Below are positions 20,986 to 30,346 of a DNA stretch of 49,519 nt, piece by piece. The notes beneath the pieces are model-generated. The model worked only from the letters and a program-made list of their open reading frames with translations. It had not been told where the DNA came from and made no database searches. Origin of the DNA: Raoultibacter timonensis (lineage in GTDB: Bacteria; Actinomycetota; Coriobacteriia; Coriobacteriales; Eggerthellaceae); the NCBI RefSeq assembly GCF_900240215.1, contig NZ_LT964679.1:2772397-2821915 (forward strand). Direction: 5' to 3'. The translations under genes and the position numbers were made by a program. Each line of letters starts with the position of its first letter. Position 1 is the first letter of the stretch.

Positions 20986-23613
20986 CTAGGCGGAAACGAT
21001 CCGTTGCGGCCAATCGCAATCGGGCGCCAGCGCTTCGCCGTCGTATTTTTCAACATTGCAGATCTGGTTGTTGTAACCGGATACGCCCATGCCGCCGTAC
21101 TCTGCGCCGATCAGATAGTTGTCGGAACCCGCGCGATCGACACCGGTCTTCTCGTCAACGTCGACCCATGCGCCGTGAGGCACGCCGACGACGCCCGGCA
21201 TGAGGATGTCGAGGATCGCAGCGGTGCGCAGGCCTTGGCCTGCGGGTGCGCTGATGAGCACCGTATCGCCCTCCTCTATGCCCTTTTCCTTCGCGTCCTG
21301 GCGATTCAGGAACACCGGGTTCGCCCACGTCTCGCGCAGCCAGGGGCAGTTGTCGAAGACGGAGTGCGAGCGCCGCAGGTAATGCGGGTTGTACATGATG
21401 TAGGGGTACTCGCCCTTCTCCCCGCCGATCGCACCGTCTTTGAACGTCGATTCGTAGCCCACGCAGGGAACGACGTAGGTGGGATACGGCTTGAACTGCT
21501 CGATGCCGTCGTATTGGAACGAGGCCATGAGGTCGTAGCGCGCCTGGCAGTATATCTCGAGCTTGCCGCTTGCGCTCGGAAGCGGATTAGCCTCAGGATC
21601 GGTTACGAAGTCCTCGTAGCCGATGAAGCCGTAGCCGTCATCGGGCGTGCGTTTGAACTGGTAGCCGCCGTTGGCGACGAAATCGGCCAGGGAGATCACG
21701 CCTTCCTGCGCCTCGCCCTCAACGCCCCACTCGGCGATGTCGGCATCGGTGATGGTCACCAAGGGCTCCATCTCGCCGCTCTTGCCCATGATCTTGCTTC
21801 CCGCGATCTGCTCGAAGAACTGCTGGGTCTCCGACGTATCGTATGCAAGCGCGGGATCCATGCCCATACCTTCGAGCAGCAGGACGCCGATCTCCTGATC
21901 GGTCTTGGATTCGCCGATCGGATCGGTCACCTTCGAATAGCAGTACACGAATTCGCGGTTGCAGGTGGTCACGCCGCCGGGGCGCTCCCACTCGGTGGTC
22001 ACCGGAAGAATAATGTCGGAGTACACGGCGTTCGTCGTCATGAACTGTGCGCGCGTGAGCACGAAATCGACAGCACGATGAGCCTCGATGCCCGCCTTCT
22101 GATGAAGCGACGTCTGCAGCGTTGCATCCGTCACATGGAAGATGCCCTTGATGGGGCCGAGCGTGGTCGGAATGGGCTCGTGGAAGTTCGCGTACGAGTT
22201 CGAAACGTCGAGAACCTCGCCGCCGCCTTCGAGAATGATGTCGTAGAGCTGCGGTTGGCGAACACCCGTGGAAACGGGATTGGTCGTCTTCGGCTTCTTG
22301 GCGTTGCCAGCGGTCACGAGGTTCGGCCCGTAGTTGCCGCAGTTAGCGTGATAGGCGCCGCCGCACGCGTGGCCCGACTTGCCCATATGACCGCCCATGG
22401 CACCGAGCGCCATGAGCATCTGCGGGATCATCTCGGAGCCGTTGCAGCGCACCATGCCGTAGTTGTGCAGCAGGTAGGTCTTGTTGTTCTTGCCGAGGAT
22501 TCGCGCGAACTCGGTAACCTGCTCGGGCGGAACTCCGCAGATCGGCTCGGCCCATTCGGGCGTTTTGGGCGTGCCGTCGTAGACTCCCTGCACGTAGTCT
22601 TTGAGATTCTCGCTGAGCTTCGCATCGTCGGGCATGTGATCGGCATCGAAGCCGACGGTGTAGGCGTTGAGGAAGTCCCAATCGACGATATCGCCTTCCT
22701 CTTCATCGAGGCGCAGCATTTCGTATGCCGTCGCGAGCATGAACGCCATGTCGGTGCCGTTTCTCACCGGAATCCAATCGGCATCGAGCATCTGGGCAGA
22801 CGCGTTGTACATCGGATCGACGGTTACGAACTTCACGCCGGCTTCTTTTGCCTGGATGAAATAATACGTCGGCGTACCGGCCGCAGACCACGTCGGATTC
22901 GACGAATACATGACCACGTACTCGGCGTTCATCATGTCGAAGCGGTCGTTCGCCTTGCCGATATCGGTACCGGGCAAACCGATCATGTCGCTGCCGAGCG
23001 TATAGGTGCCATGAGAGGTGGTATCCCACCCGCGCACGCATCCGCACATCACGTTGATAGTCGCATCGGGCGATTTACAGTAAAAGCCCGTCGGGCCGTA
23101 CTCGTCTGAGATGCGCTTGATCTCTTGGCAGGAAAGCTCGATCGCCTCGTCCCAGCTGATCACTTCCCACTCGTCTTTGCCGCGCATGGCACCGTTGGAG
23201 TTCTCGCCGCCGCCCGGCTGCCAGCCCTTGCGCTTGAGCGGATGGAGAATGCGGTCGGCACCGAAGCATTGCTGCTGTTGGGCTTTGCCGCGCACGCATC
23301 CGCGCTGCTGCGGGTACTCGGCAGAGTCTTCGTGCGAATCGTCCGTCTTCTGGCGAACGACCACGCCTTCCTTCACCATAACCTTGTTGACGCAACGGCC
23401 GCCGCAATTATGCCAGCAGGCCGCTGGAACCCACGTACCGCCCTCTTCGAGGTTCGTCGGCAACGCGTGCTCCTTGTTCTCCTCCACCTTCGCCTGCGGG
23501 GCGCATCCGAAAGTCGACAACGCTGCCGCAGATGCGGCAACGGCTGCGCTAGCTTTCAGGAATTGTCGGCGGCTGAGACCTTTGGTAGACACACCTATAT
23601 CATGAGCGTCCAT
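20986..23613 (-). CDS. Tat-exported DMSO-reductase-family molybdopterin oxidoreductase
   Basis: An 875-residue catalytic subunit. It begins with a Tat signal (KGLSRRQFLKASAAV, Arg15-Arg16) and a possible lipobox-like Cys37. The [4Fe-4S] motif is C66-x3-C70-x3-C74-x31-C106, with an RGK after the last Cys. MGD-binding regions are visible as YSSNPTWSAAGTP, FVTVDPMYNASAQMLDADWIPVRNGTDMAFM, ILPVTTEWERPG and a C-terminal YPYIMYNPHYLRRSHSVFDN...DTVLISAPAG...GVVGVPHGAW block. The molybdenum-ligand residue cannot be assigned by eye. It resembles the many DmsA-like respiratory reductases of Eggerthellaceae; possible substrates include sulfoxides, N-oxides or others. ATG 23613 follows GGGGAGG. It forms an operon with the Fe-S subunit. 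Confidence 0.93.
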   Translation of the reverse strand: MDAHDIGVSTKGLSRRQFLKASAAVAASAAALSTFGCAPQAKVEENKEHALPTNLEEGGTWVPAACWHNCGGRCVNKVMVKEGVVVRQKTDDSHEDSAEYPQQRGCVRGKAQQQQCFGADRILHPLKRKGWQPGGGENSNGAMRGKDEWEVISWDEAIELSCQEIKRISDEYGPTGFYCKSPDATINVMCGCVRGWDTTSHGTYTLGSDMIGLPGTDIGKANDRFDMMNAEYVVMYSSNPTWSAAGTPTYYFIQAKEAGVKFVTVDPMYNASAQMLDADWIPVRNGTDMAFMLATAYEMLRLDEEEGDIVDWDFLNAYTVGFDADHMPDDAKLSENLKDYVQGVYDGTPKTPEWAEPICGVPPEQVTEFARILGKNNKTYLLHNYGMVRCNGSEMIPQMLMALGAMGGHMGKSGHACGGAYHANCGNYGPNLVTAGNAKKPKTTNPVSTGVRQPQLYDIILEGGGEVLDVSNSYANFHEPIPTTLGPIKGIFHVTDATLQTSLHQKAGIEAHRAVDFVLTRAQFMTTNAVYSDIILPVTTEWERPGGVTTCNREFVYCYSKVTDPIGESKTDQEIGVLLLEGMGMDPALAYDTSETQQFFEQIAGSKIMGKSGEMEPLVTITDADIAEWGVEGEAQEGVISLADFVANGGYQFKRTPDDGYGFIGYEDFVTDPEANPLPSASGKLEIYCQARYDLMASFQYDGIEQFKPYPTYVVPCVGYESTFKDGAIGGEKGEYPYIMYNPHYLRRSHSVFDNCPWLRETWANPVFLNRQDAKEKGIEEGDTVLISAPAGQGLRTAAILDILMPGVVGVPHGAWVDVDEKTGVDRAGSDNYLIGAEYGGMGVSGYNNQICNVEKYDGEALAPDCDWPQRIVSA

Positions 23614-23771
23614 GTATCCTCCCCTTCTCATCTACATCTTCTCGCCCTATGCGCAATCATACGCTGCTCGGTCAGTTATCATCAACCGATACGAGCAAAG
23701 CTAGCATTAAGATTTTTTAAGGGTTAGCCTCTTGAAAAAGATAAAATGACCAGCAGCAAACGGTCGAGGAC

Positions 23772-24707
23772 CTACCAGCCGAACTTCACGCGAAGCTCGT
23801 CGGCGCGGCCCTTTGCCAAAGGGATGCTCGACTCGCACGCATCGTTGAGCGTCAGGTTGAAGCTGTTGCGCGTATACCGCTCGACCTTTGAAACCTTCTG
23901 CACGTTGACGATATAGGAACGATGGCAGCGGAAGAAACCGAACCGCACGAGCTCGTTCTCGAGATCGTCCATGGTCAGCGTCGTCTGGTAGAGGTTGCCG
24001 CGTACCGAAACGTAGTTCGCCTTGTTCATGCTTTCTACGAAGTCGATGTCCTTTGGGTCGAGCAGAAGCGTCGCGCTCTCGGTTTTCGCGGGGATCTTGC
24101 ACACGCGAACCTCGTCGCCGAGAAATACATCGCCCATCTTTGCAGCATCGTCCGATCCGTCGTCCTCCGCAACCTCGGCGGCAATGAACCGACCATCTTC
24201 GTACCAGAATGCGGAACCGGGCATGAGCAGCGCTTCGCGCAGCGGCTCGGCAGTCGTGATGAAGATTGTTCCGTGCTCGACGCGTTCGGCCATCCACGTG
24301 AGCACCGCTCGGCGCGCCTGAGCTCCAAGATCGAACAGCGGACGCTCGCAAAAGCACACTTCGGGTTCGGCAAGGCTCACCCGAGCGATGTCGACAAGCG
24401 TTCGCTCGGCCTTAGGGCAGTCCTGCAGTTTCCTTTTCGCATGCTCAACGAGCCCGAAATGGGCGATCGCCTTCTCGACCGCCGCGCGACCCCGTCCTGC
24501 GATGCGTGCGAACATCATGAGGTACGACCGCACCGATTCGCGCTCGAACCCCAGTTCGTCGCACAGCATGAACGCGCAGCGGCGCTGCCCGTAGCGCTGG
24601 CGCACCACTTCGCGAACCTGCTCCGAAACAGCAGTGCTGCATTCGATGTGGATGCCTCTCGATTCCTCGGCCGCCAACAGGCTCTCGACCGAATCGTACT
24701 CTTTCAT
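23772..24707 (-). CDS. LytTR-family regulator with N-terminal decayed ABC-ATPase domain
   Basis: The 311-residue protein has a C-terminal LytTR DNA-binding domain (~205-311), seen as DPKDIDFVESMNKANYVSVRGNLYQTTLTMDDLENEL..FFRCHRSYIVNVQKVSKVERY...PLAKGRADELR. The N-terminal ~200 residues resemble the second half of an ABC ATPase. There is a signature-like DCPKAERTLVDIARVSLAEPE, then VCFCERPLFDLGAQARRAVLTWMA in the position of Walker B and D-loop, then TIFITTAEPLREAL in the His-switch position. There is no Walker A P-loop, so ATP hydrolysis is unlikely. LytTR proteins with ABC-like regions exist in Firmicutes. The ATG has GGGAG upstream. It precedes the exported Mo enzyme operon on the same strand and may regulate it. 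Confidence 0.85.
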   Translation of the reverse strand: MKEYDSVESLLAAEESRGIHIECSTAVSEQVREVVRQRYGQRRCAFMLCDELGFERESVRSYLMMFARIAGRGRAAVEKAIAHFGLVEHAKRKLQDCPKAERTLVDIARVSLAEPEVCFCERPLFDLGAQARRAVLTWMAERVEHGTIFITTAEPLREALLMPGSAFWYEDGRFIAAEVAEDDGSDDAAKMGDVFLGDEVRVCKIPAKTESATLLLDPKDIDFVESMNKANYVSVRGNLYQTTLTMDDLENELVRFGFFRCHRSYIVNVQKVSKVERYTRNSFNLTLNDACESSIPLAKGRADELRVKFGW

Positions 24708-24911
24708 GAAACGCTCCCGATCAGTTGCTTCGTGTTCGCAAAAAAGTCTACCACGTCTACGTCGTCCTTGCGCTTCGATGCTTTGGATCTCAAAGCTTCC
24801 ACGTGATCGCGCCCTTTCCCTGTTGGTTCGGTAACCGCTCGTAGGCTTTTCGCTGTTTTCCCGCTTCGATGCAGTACGATAGCGGCTGCTTAACAGATAA
24901 ATACGAACAGA

Positions 24912-24927
24912 TGTTTCACGTGAAACA
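24912..24927. other. parS-type ParB-binding site (site 1)
   Basis: TGTTTCACGTGAAACA is a perfect 16-bp palindrome identical to the conserved chromosomal parS consensus bound by ParB/Spo0J. It lies in the divergent intergenic space between the LytTR and AEC genes. The 13 bases upstream (AAATACGAACAGA) are nearly the same as those before the second site at 38043. Confidence 0.9.
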
Positions 24928-24984
24928 CTCGGACGGCTTGAGCGCTTCGCATGGCGGCCCGAGCAAAGCAGGAAGGCGCACCCC

Positions 24985-25923
24985 GTGAGTTTTCAATCGG
25001 TCGAATCGCAGATGGTCATTCTCTTTTTGGGAATCGTGCTCGGCTTTATCGCACGCAAAGCGAGCGTCATGAACGACCGGTTCGACGGGCAGTTCTCGAA
25101 ACTTGTCCTAAACGTTACCCTTCCGTGCCTGATCATCTCGTCGGTTCTCATGAACGACGAGCTGCCCGACGCATCGACGGTAGGCCTGATCTTCCTTCTC
25201 TCCTGCGCAAGCTACGCCATCATCCTCGCCATCGCATTCGCCGTGCCGTTTCTTTTGCGGTTCCCCAAAGACAAGCGCGGCACCTACAGCTTCATGATCG
25301 CATTCGGCAACGTGGGGTTCATCGGGTTTCCCGTGCTGTCCGCCATTTTCGGCGATCAGGCGATCCTTTACGCCGCCATATTCAACATCCCATTCAACCT
25401 GCTCGTTTTCACCGTAGGCGTGTTCATGATCTCCGAAGGCGAGGGAACGCTGCGCGAACGCTTGACCGACGGGGCAAAGCACGTGGTGAGCCCCACGCTG
25501 ATCTCATGTTTTGTAGCACTTGCGCTCGCGCTGCTCCGCATTACCGAGCCGGGCATCCTCGGCCAATCGCTTGACGTGATGGGGCAGATGACCACACCGG
25601 CCGCCCTGCTCATCATCGGTTCGACGCTCGCCAAAATGCCCATTCGGGAAATGATCTCGAGCTTTCGCCCCTACATCGCCTCGCTGTTTCGCCTCGTTTT
25701 CGTACCCGTCGCGATATTCTTCGTGTTTCGCTCGTTCGTCACCGACCCCATGCTGCTCGGCACCATCGTCATCACCTCGGGCATGCCCGTGGCCACCAAC
25801 GGCACCCTGCTCTGCCTTCAGTACGGCGGCGACCTCAAGACGATGACCAAGGGGACGTTCGTCTCGACCATCATGTCGCTTATCACCATACCCCTGCTTG
25901 CCATGATGCTCGTATACCTGTAG
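24985..25923 (+). CDS. AEC-family (auxin efflux carrier) membrane transporter
   Basis: The 312-residue, ~10-TM protein has AEC/PF03547 features: an N-terminal MVILFLGIVLGFIARKASVMND, then FSKLVLNVTLPCLIISSVLM (with the family's N-x-x-LP-CLI element), and later FMIAFGNVGFIGFPVLSAIFGDQAI (the GN.GF.G.P motif). It ends with a TSGMPVATNGTLLCLQYGGD segment. AEC proteins carry dicarboxylates such as malate or malonate in bacteria; this one is not further assignable. The start is GTG with AGGAAGG upstream. It stands as a single gene with a terminator just after it, and parS lies 57 bp upstream. Confidence 0.93.
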   Translation: MSFQSVESQMVILFLGIVLGFIARKASVMNDRFDGQFSKLVLNVTLPCLIISSVLMNDELPDASTVGLIFLLSCASYAIILAIAFAVPFLLRFPKDKRGTYSFMIAFGNVGFIGFPVLSAIFGDQAILYAAIFNIPFNLLVFTVGVFMISEGEGTLRERLTDGAKHVVSPTLISCFVALALALLRITEPGILGQSLDVMGQMTTPAALLIIGSTLAKMPIREMISSFRPYIASLFRLVFVPVAIFFVFRSFVTDPMLLGTIVITSGMPVATNGTLLCLQYGGDLKTMTKGTFVSTIMSLITIPLLAMMLVYL

Positions 25924-25933
25924 GAAACGCAAA

Positions 25934-25968
25934 GCGGGCGCCCGTGCAAAGGCGCCCGCCTGTTTTGA
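25934..25968 (+). terminator. Rho-independent terminator of the AEC gene
   Basis: GCGGGCGCC (25934-25942) pairs with GGCGCCCGC (25951-25959) over an 8-nt loop. CTGTTTTGAT follows on the + strand, 10 bp after the stop codon. Confidence 0.85.
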
Positions 25969-25996
25969 TACCGTCCCCCAACGGGGCAAAGGCCGG

Positions 25997-28900
25997 TTAG
26001 CTCAAGTCGATGGCCACATCGTCGGTCGGCTTCCACACGATCTTGTCGTAGGTAAGCGCATTGATGAATTCCTTCGTTACGTCGAGAGCGATCGCATGCT
26101 CGTCGCCGAAGAAGCGAATTTCGGTGATTATTCCATCGTGCGCAGAAATAAGCGAGTGGGCGATCTCGCCTGCGACCGTGGGAGGCGTAAGCAAGATGAT
26201 CGAGCGATCCTTGCCCTGCAGCGCACCGCCGGTCAAAGAGTCGGGATGCTCGTCGCCGCGTGCGATTGCGGGCTTCTCCCATGTCAGCTGCTCGTCCGCC
26301 GCACGATCCTGAGACGTAACCCAATTGGCCACTATGGCAGATGTTTCGTAGCGATCGATGCCGCCGAGCCTAATCATCTGGGCATCGGTAAGACCTGCGG
26401 CGTCACGCGCTTCTTCGTATACCGATTGGGGCGTCGCGTTCTCGTCGCCGAGAACGATGATTCTCTCGAAACCGCCCGCAGCAAGCGCTTCTTTGGTTTC
26501 GGCGGTCAACGTTTCGAGGCCGAACTCTGAAAGGAAGATAGGCGACTTGGTTACCGCGGCCCACGGTGAGATCGTCAGCGAATCGGGGAAGTCGCAGCAA
26601 CGTGCGATGATTGCAGTCTTGGAGTGATCCGTCCCGAGCGACTCGTAAATGAATTCGGCGGTCTCTTGGCGATCGATACCGCCGATGCGCTCAACCGTTT
26701 CGATGCTCGGTATCGCATTGACCTCGTCCTCGACATCCTGGTTGATAGCATCGGTCGAACCCACGATAATCACGTGCTTCACATCGAGGTCATCGACGAT
26801 GGCGGCCCGTGCATCGTTCGACAGCCACTCGTTTGCTGTCAGCACGATCGGCGCGTTGTCGAGATAGCCCGAAAGGGAAGATGCCGTCAGAGCGTCGGCG
26901 AAATTGTAATTGTATCCCGATGCGAGAATGACGGTGTCCTCGTTTGAGGCTTCGCGCTCATACGTCGAAGCCTGACGCGAGGTACCGTAACGGTCGATGC
27001 CGTACAGGCGCGCAACGTTCAGGTCGATCGGCTCGGGCGGCTCTTCGCTTCCCCAAACCGCATAGTACACGCCGCACACGGCGCCTTCGCACCCGAGCAC
27101 GGCATCGTCGATGTCGTGGAAATCAGGGTCTCCAGGCTGCGTGGTGGGCGTTTCGCCCCACCCGAGCAGCGTCTTGTTATCGGGAGTTGCCGAGAACATG
27201 CTCGCACCCGGCAATGCGATGTTCGCTTTGGAATCGCACGCAAGGTACACGTACGTATCGGTACCCGATGCGTCGGGCAGGTCGGCATCGTGTGCCAGCA
27301 TGCGCGTATCGTTGTAATCGCCGATCGCCGTCGTGTCCCACGTGCCGCCATTCGGCAAAAGCTTGATCCATCCGATATCGACAGCACCTGAATCAGGCTT
27401 CGTATCATGACGCGACACGCCACGCTGATCGGTTATCGTCGTGCTGACCGTTGCGCCGCCGTCGGCATAGAGCCCTGTCGTTGCAGCAACAGCTGGCGCA
27501 ATGTACAAACTCGGCAAGGACACGGCTCCCGAAACGGTTGCGCCGACCTGCTTGCTGCAACCGTTGGCTTGCAGCGTAGCCGCAGCGGTACCGAACACGG
27601 TTTGAGCCGAGTAGTCGGCGGACAGCGCCGTACCAGCATCGTAGCCGACGTTGCCGCCCTTGTTGGTGAAACCGCTGCTCCCCGAACCGCCCCACCCGGC
27701 GAGGTTGGCAACGTTGGTTCCCTTGGCGCCCGTGTTCTCGACGAACGCGCAGTTCGCAACCGACACGGTGGGACGGACCGGAAGGAATCCGCCCGCAAGG
27801 CTGCCGCTCAGCCCGATGGCGCCGCCCGCGCCCGTGCCCGCAACGTTCTTGTAGAATGTGCAATACTCGAAATCGACCTTGGCTTTGCTATACACCTGGA
27901 TGGCTCCGCCCGCAACACCGGTCGAAAGCTGCTTGCCCTCGTTGCCGATAAAGGTCGAATTGCGCACTGCTGCCGTAAGGTTGATCGACGCCGAACCACT
28001 CGATACACCTTCGAACAGAATCGCGCCGCCGTCGTCGTTGGCGACATTGTCCTCGAACACGCAGTTCTCGATTGTCGCGGTTGCCGTGCGTTCGGCACCG
28101 TTCATGAACACGGAGATCGCGCCGCCGTCGTTGCGGACCGTTTGGTTGGCGGTCGCCGTGTTGCCCTTGAAGTACGAATCAGTGACCGTAAGGTTGCACT
28201 TGTCGCTGTGGTACACCGCAATAGCGCCGCCAGACCCGCCGAACGTTCCGGCCATCGGAGCCGCGTTACCCTCGAAGTAGCACTGCGCCACCGTGAGCGT
28301 CACGTTGCTCGCTTGGTCGGTCGCGATCGCTCCGCCAGCGTAGCCACCATCCGACGTTCCCACGTTGTTGTTGATCGTGCACTGGGTTAGCGTGGCGGTC
28401 GTATTGCTTCCCGGATACAGTGCAGCGCCGCAACCGGCACGGTTGCCTTCGATCAGAGTGTTGAACACCACGAGCGTCTTCGCATTGCCCGACGTTCCGC
28501 TGACTGCACGCGAGCCGTTCGTGATGGAACTGTTGTTGATCTCGACCGTGCCGCTCGCAATACCGACCGCCTGGTTGCCCGCATGCCCCGTGATGGCAAC
28601 CCCGTCGAGAACGACTTTGCCGGCAGCCGATCCGCTCGCCTCAACGCCCGCCCCCGCGCCCGAAAGCGCCATGTTCTGAAGGGTGATGCTTCCCCCGTTC
28701 GGGCAAACGGCCGAGAAGAACCTGTTCGCACCTGCACTCGTGAGCGCCTGGTTGCCGCCGTCGATCACGATGTCGTAGCCGTTGGCGTTGTTGAGGGAAA
28801 CCGTTGCGTTCTTGCCCGCCATATCTGCGACAAAAGCGGCAGACAGCGTAACCGTGCGGCTTTCGCCCGCATTGGCAACCGCATCGACGAGCTCGTCAAC

Positions 28901-29293
28901 TCCATCGACGGTCACATCGCCCATCGGATCGACCGCAAGCAGTTCGATCCCGTCGTCTTCTTCCTCGATGAGGCTTTGAGCGGTGAGCCCCTCGTCGCCG
29001 ACTGCATCGGCGCCGGGTGTCACGACCTCGCCGTCGCTTTGGCTCGCGGCAGAGCCGCCGTCCTCGACGGATCCGTTATCCTGCGAAACCCCACTCTCGG
29101 CATCGCCACCTTCTGCGGAGCCTTGGCTCGATCCGGTATCACCGCTTTCTTCCTGCGGGGAAGCGGTATCACCCGCTGGTGCGGGCGAGGGATCGGCATA
29201 GGCGAGCGGGACCGATGAAAACGATCCCCCGAGCGCAAGCGTCAACGCCAACAAAACCGCCAGCGGAGAGCGCGCTCTCTTCGTTGCTTCCAT
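25997..29293 (-). CDS. secreted beta-helix surface protein with three C-terminal cell-wall-binding repeats
   Basis: The 1098-residue protein has a Sec signal peptide (RARSPLAVLLALTLALGGSF...PLAYA). An acidic, low-complexity Ser/Gly/Glu/Asp linker (~30-125) follows. A right-handed parallel beta-helix of PbH1-like turns comes next, with many N/S/C-capped strands such as ITNGSRAVSGTSGN and CYFEGNAAPMAG (~140-620). The last ~340 residues hold three CWB2 (PF04122) repeats, each opening with LYGIDRYGTSRQ, RIGGIDRQETAEF or RLGGIDRYETSAI. CWB2 domains anchor proteins non-covalently to cell-wall polymers. ATG 29293 follows GGAGGCATT. There is no LPxTG. It is probably an adhesin or a glycan-binding or glycan-cleaving surface protein; catalytic residues are not evident. 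Confidence 0.9.
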   Translation of the reverse strand: MEATKRARSPLAVLLALTLALGGSFSSVPLAYADPSPAPAGDTASPQEESGDTGSSQGSAEGGDAESGVSQDNGSVEDGGSAASQSDGEVVTPGADAVGDEGLTAQSLIEEEDDGIELLAVDPMGDVTVDGVDELVDAVANAGESRTVTLSAAFVADMAGKNATVSLNNANGYDIVIDGGNQALTSAGANRFFSAVCPNGGSITLQNMALSGAGAGVEASGSAAGKVVLDGVAITGHAGNQAVGIASGTVEINNSSITNGSRAVSGTSGNAKTLVVFNTLIEGNRAGCGAALYPGSNTTATLTQCTINNNVGTSDGGYAGGAIATDQASNVTLTVAQCYFEGNAAPMAGTFGGSGGAIAVYHSDKCNLTVTDSYFKGNTATANQTVRNDGGAISVFMNGAERTATATIENCVFEDNVANDDGGAILFEGVSSGSASINLTAAVRNSTFIGNEGKQLSTGVAGGAIQVYSKAKVDFEYCTFYKNVAGTGAGGAIGLSGSLAGGFLPVRPTVSVANCAFVENTGAKGTNVANLAGWGGSGSSGFTNKGGNVGYDAGTALSADYSAQTVFGTAAATLQANGCSKQVGATVSGAVSLPSLYIAPAVAATTGLYADGGATVSTTITDQRGVSRHDTKPDSGAVDIGWIKLLPNGGTWDTTAIGDYNDTRMLAHDADLPDASGTDTYVYLACDSKANIALPGASMFSATPDNKTLLGWGETPTTQPGDPDFHDIDDAVLGCEGAVCGVYYAVWGSEEPPEPIDLNVARLYGIDRYGTSRQASTYEREASNEDTVILASGYNYNFADALTASSLSGYLDNAPIVLTANEWLSNDARAAIVDDLDVKHVIIVGSTDAINQDVEDEVNAIPSIETVERIGGIDRQETAEFIYESLGTDHSKTAIIARCCDFPDSLTISPWAAVTKSPIFLSEFGLETLTAETKEALAAGGFERIIVLGDENATPQSVYEEARDAAGLTDAQMIRLGGIDRYETSAIVANWVTSQDRAADEQLTWEKPAIARGDEHPDSLTGGALQGKDRSIILLTPPTVAGEIAHSLISAHDGIITEIRFFGDEHAIALDVTKEFINALTYDKIVWKPTDDVAIDLS

Positions 29294-29638
29294 AATGCCT
29301 CCTGTCATAAGCACCGACATCGCCCTCACCCGAATTCGGGCGCTATCCAGAAGCAACAGAAGCTCAAGCATGCAGCCTCGTATAAGCCGCTGGGTCATAT
29401 TTGCCCAGAAAAGACGAAAGACGCCCGAAGGCGTCTTTCGATCTCATGTTCGTGCGATATCAGTTTGTCAAAGCGCCAGAACGGTTTGTTACCGTTCTTA
29501 TGGCATTTAGAAGTGTACGAAAACGTAACATGTTTTGCAATACAATTATATAGGTTGTTCTATAAAATTCATAACTTTTTACCTATTTCTGACAGAAAAA
29601 GGCTCGTACCGAATCATTACCGGTCCGAAGAGTCTCGC
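29294..29638 (-). promoter_or_regulatory. 345-bp intergenic leader region of the surface protein gene
   Basis: No gene is visible here. On the minus strand a TATAAT (29545-29550) lies in an A/T-rich stretch and would give a 5' leader of ~245 nt for the surface protein gene. The leader holds two perfect hairpins: AGAACGGT/ACCGTTCT (29478-29498) and CGAAAGACGCC/GGCGTCTTTCG with a 4-nt loop (29415-29440). The second is followed on the minus strand by TCTTTTCT, so it may be an attenuator. A weaker stem with GCCTTTTT just after the TetR stop (about 29600-29640) could terminate TetR transcription. Confidence 0.5.
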
Positions 29639-30271
29639 CTAGCCGATTGCCGAGCGCAGAATACGTTCGACCTCATCGGCGCCCATGAGCGAAGCGCCCG
29701 GCGTTTTCGTTGCTTGATAGAGTGCGAACTTCGCGGCTTCGAGGGCATGCGATACAGCCACGCTCGCCTCGTCGGCAACATCGAGGGTGTCGGCACACGT
29801 GCGAAGTTCTTCATGGGAGGCAAGGTAGGCCGTAGCACTCGCCCGGAACGCTTCCACGTACTCGAAACTGTTATTGAGGAACAGCTTCATGAGTGCCGGC
29901 GTTTCCTTCACGAGTTTGATGCGCATTTGAGCGATATCGCCATCCCAATCGTATCCCCGCACGATATCGAGAAACAAGCTCAACACCGCGTGGAAGAGCG
30001 TCGGGGATTCGTACCGATCGAGCGCAGCGAACACCGCCTCGTCTTTCAGCTCGAACGTACCAACCCCCACGATGGCGGCATCCTTGGTGGGAAAGTAGTT
30101 GAAGAACGTACCTTGCGATATGCCCGCTCGAGCGCAGATCGCGTCGACAGTCACGCCGCCGTAACCGAACTCCCCCACAAGCGTGATTGCGGCGCGTTCG
30201 ATAGCCTCTCGCGTCTGCCTGCGCTTGCGCTCGCGCAACCCCCCTGCTTGATCAACGTCCTTCGAGCCCAC
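29639..30271 (-). CDS. TetR-family transcriptional regulator
   Basis: A 210-residue protein with a TetR N-terminal HTH: RQTREAIERAAITLVGEFGYGGVTVDAICARAGISQGTFFNYFPTKDAAI. A helical ligand-binding domain follows. A start at GTG 30271 is favoured because AAGGGAAGGA lies 9 nt upstream and the HTH then begins ~12 residues in; ATG 30316 and ATG 30337 are in-frame alternatives without good ribosome-binding sites. It is divergent from tatA. The shared intergenic region has face-to-face promoters over one inverted repeat, suggesting autoregulation and control of tatA. The ligand is unknown. Confidence 0.88.
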   Translation of the reverse strand: MGSKDVDQAGGLRERKRRQTREAIERAAITLVGEFGYGGVTVDAICARAGISQGTFFNYFPTKDAAIVGVGTFELKDEAVFAALDRYESPTLFHAVLSLFLDIVRGYDWDGDIAQMRIKLVKETPALMKLFLNNSFEYVEAFRASATAYLASHEELRTCADTLDVADEASVAVSHALEAAKFALYQATKTPGASLMGADEVERILRSAIG

Positions 30272-30346
30272 GTGTTCGATTCCTTCCCTTTGTCTCCTCG
30301 CGACACGTCTATCCATTATACGGAAGGTTTCCCCCATGGCTCGTAC

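Noticed and set aside
20350-23109. Long + strand reading frame (919 codons) antisense to the exported molybdoenzyme
   Set aside because: It mirrors the codon structure of the real minus-strand gene, has Arg/His-rich composition with no domain and lacks a ribosome-binding site.
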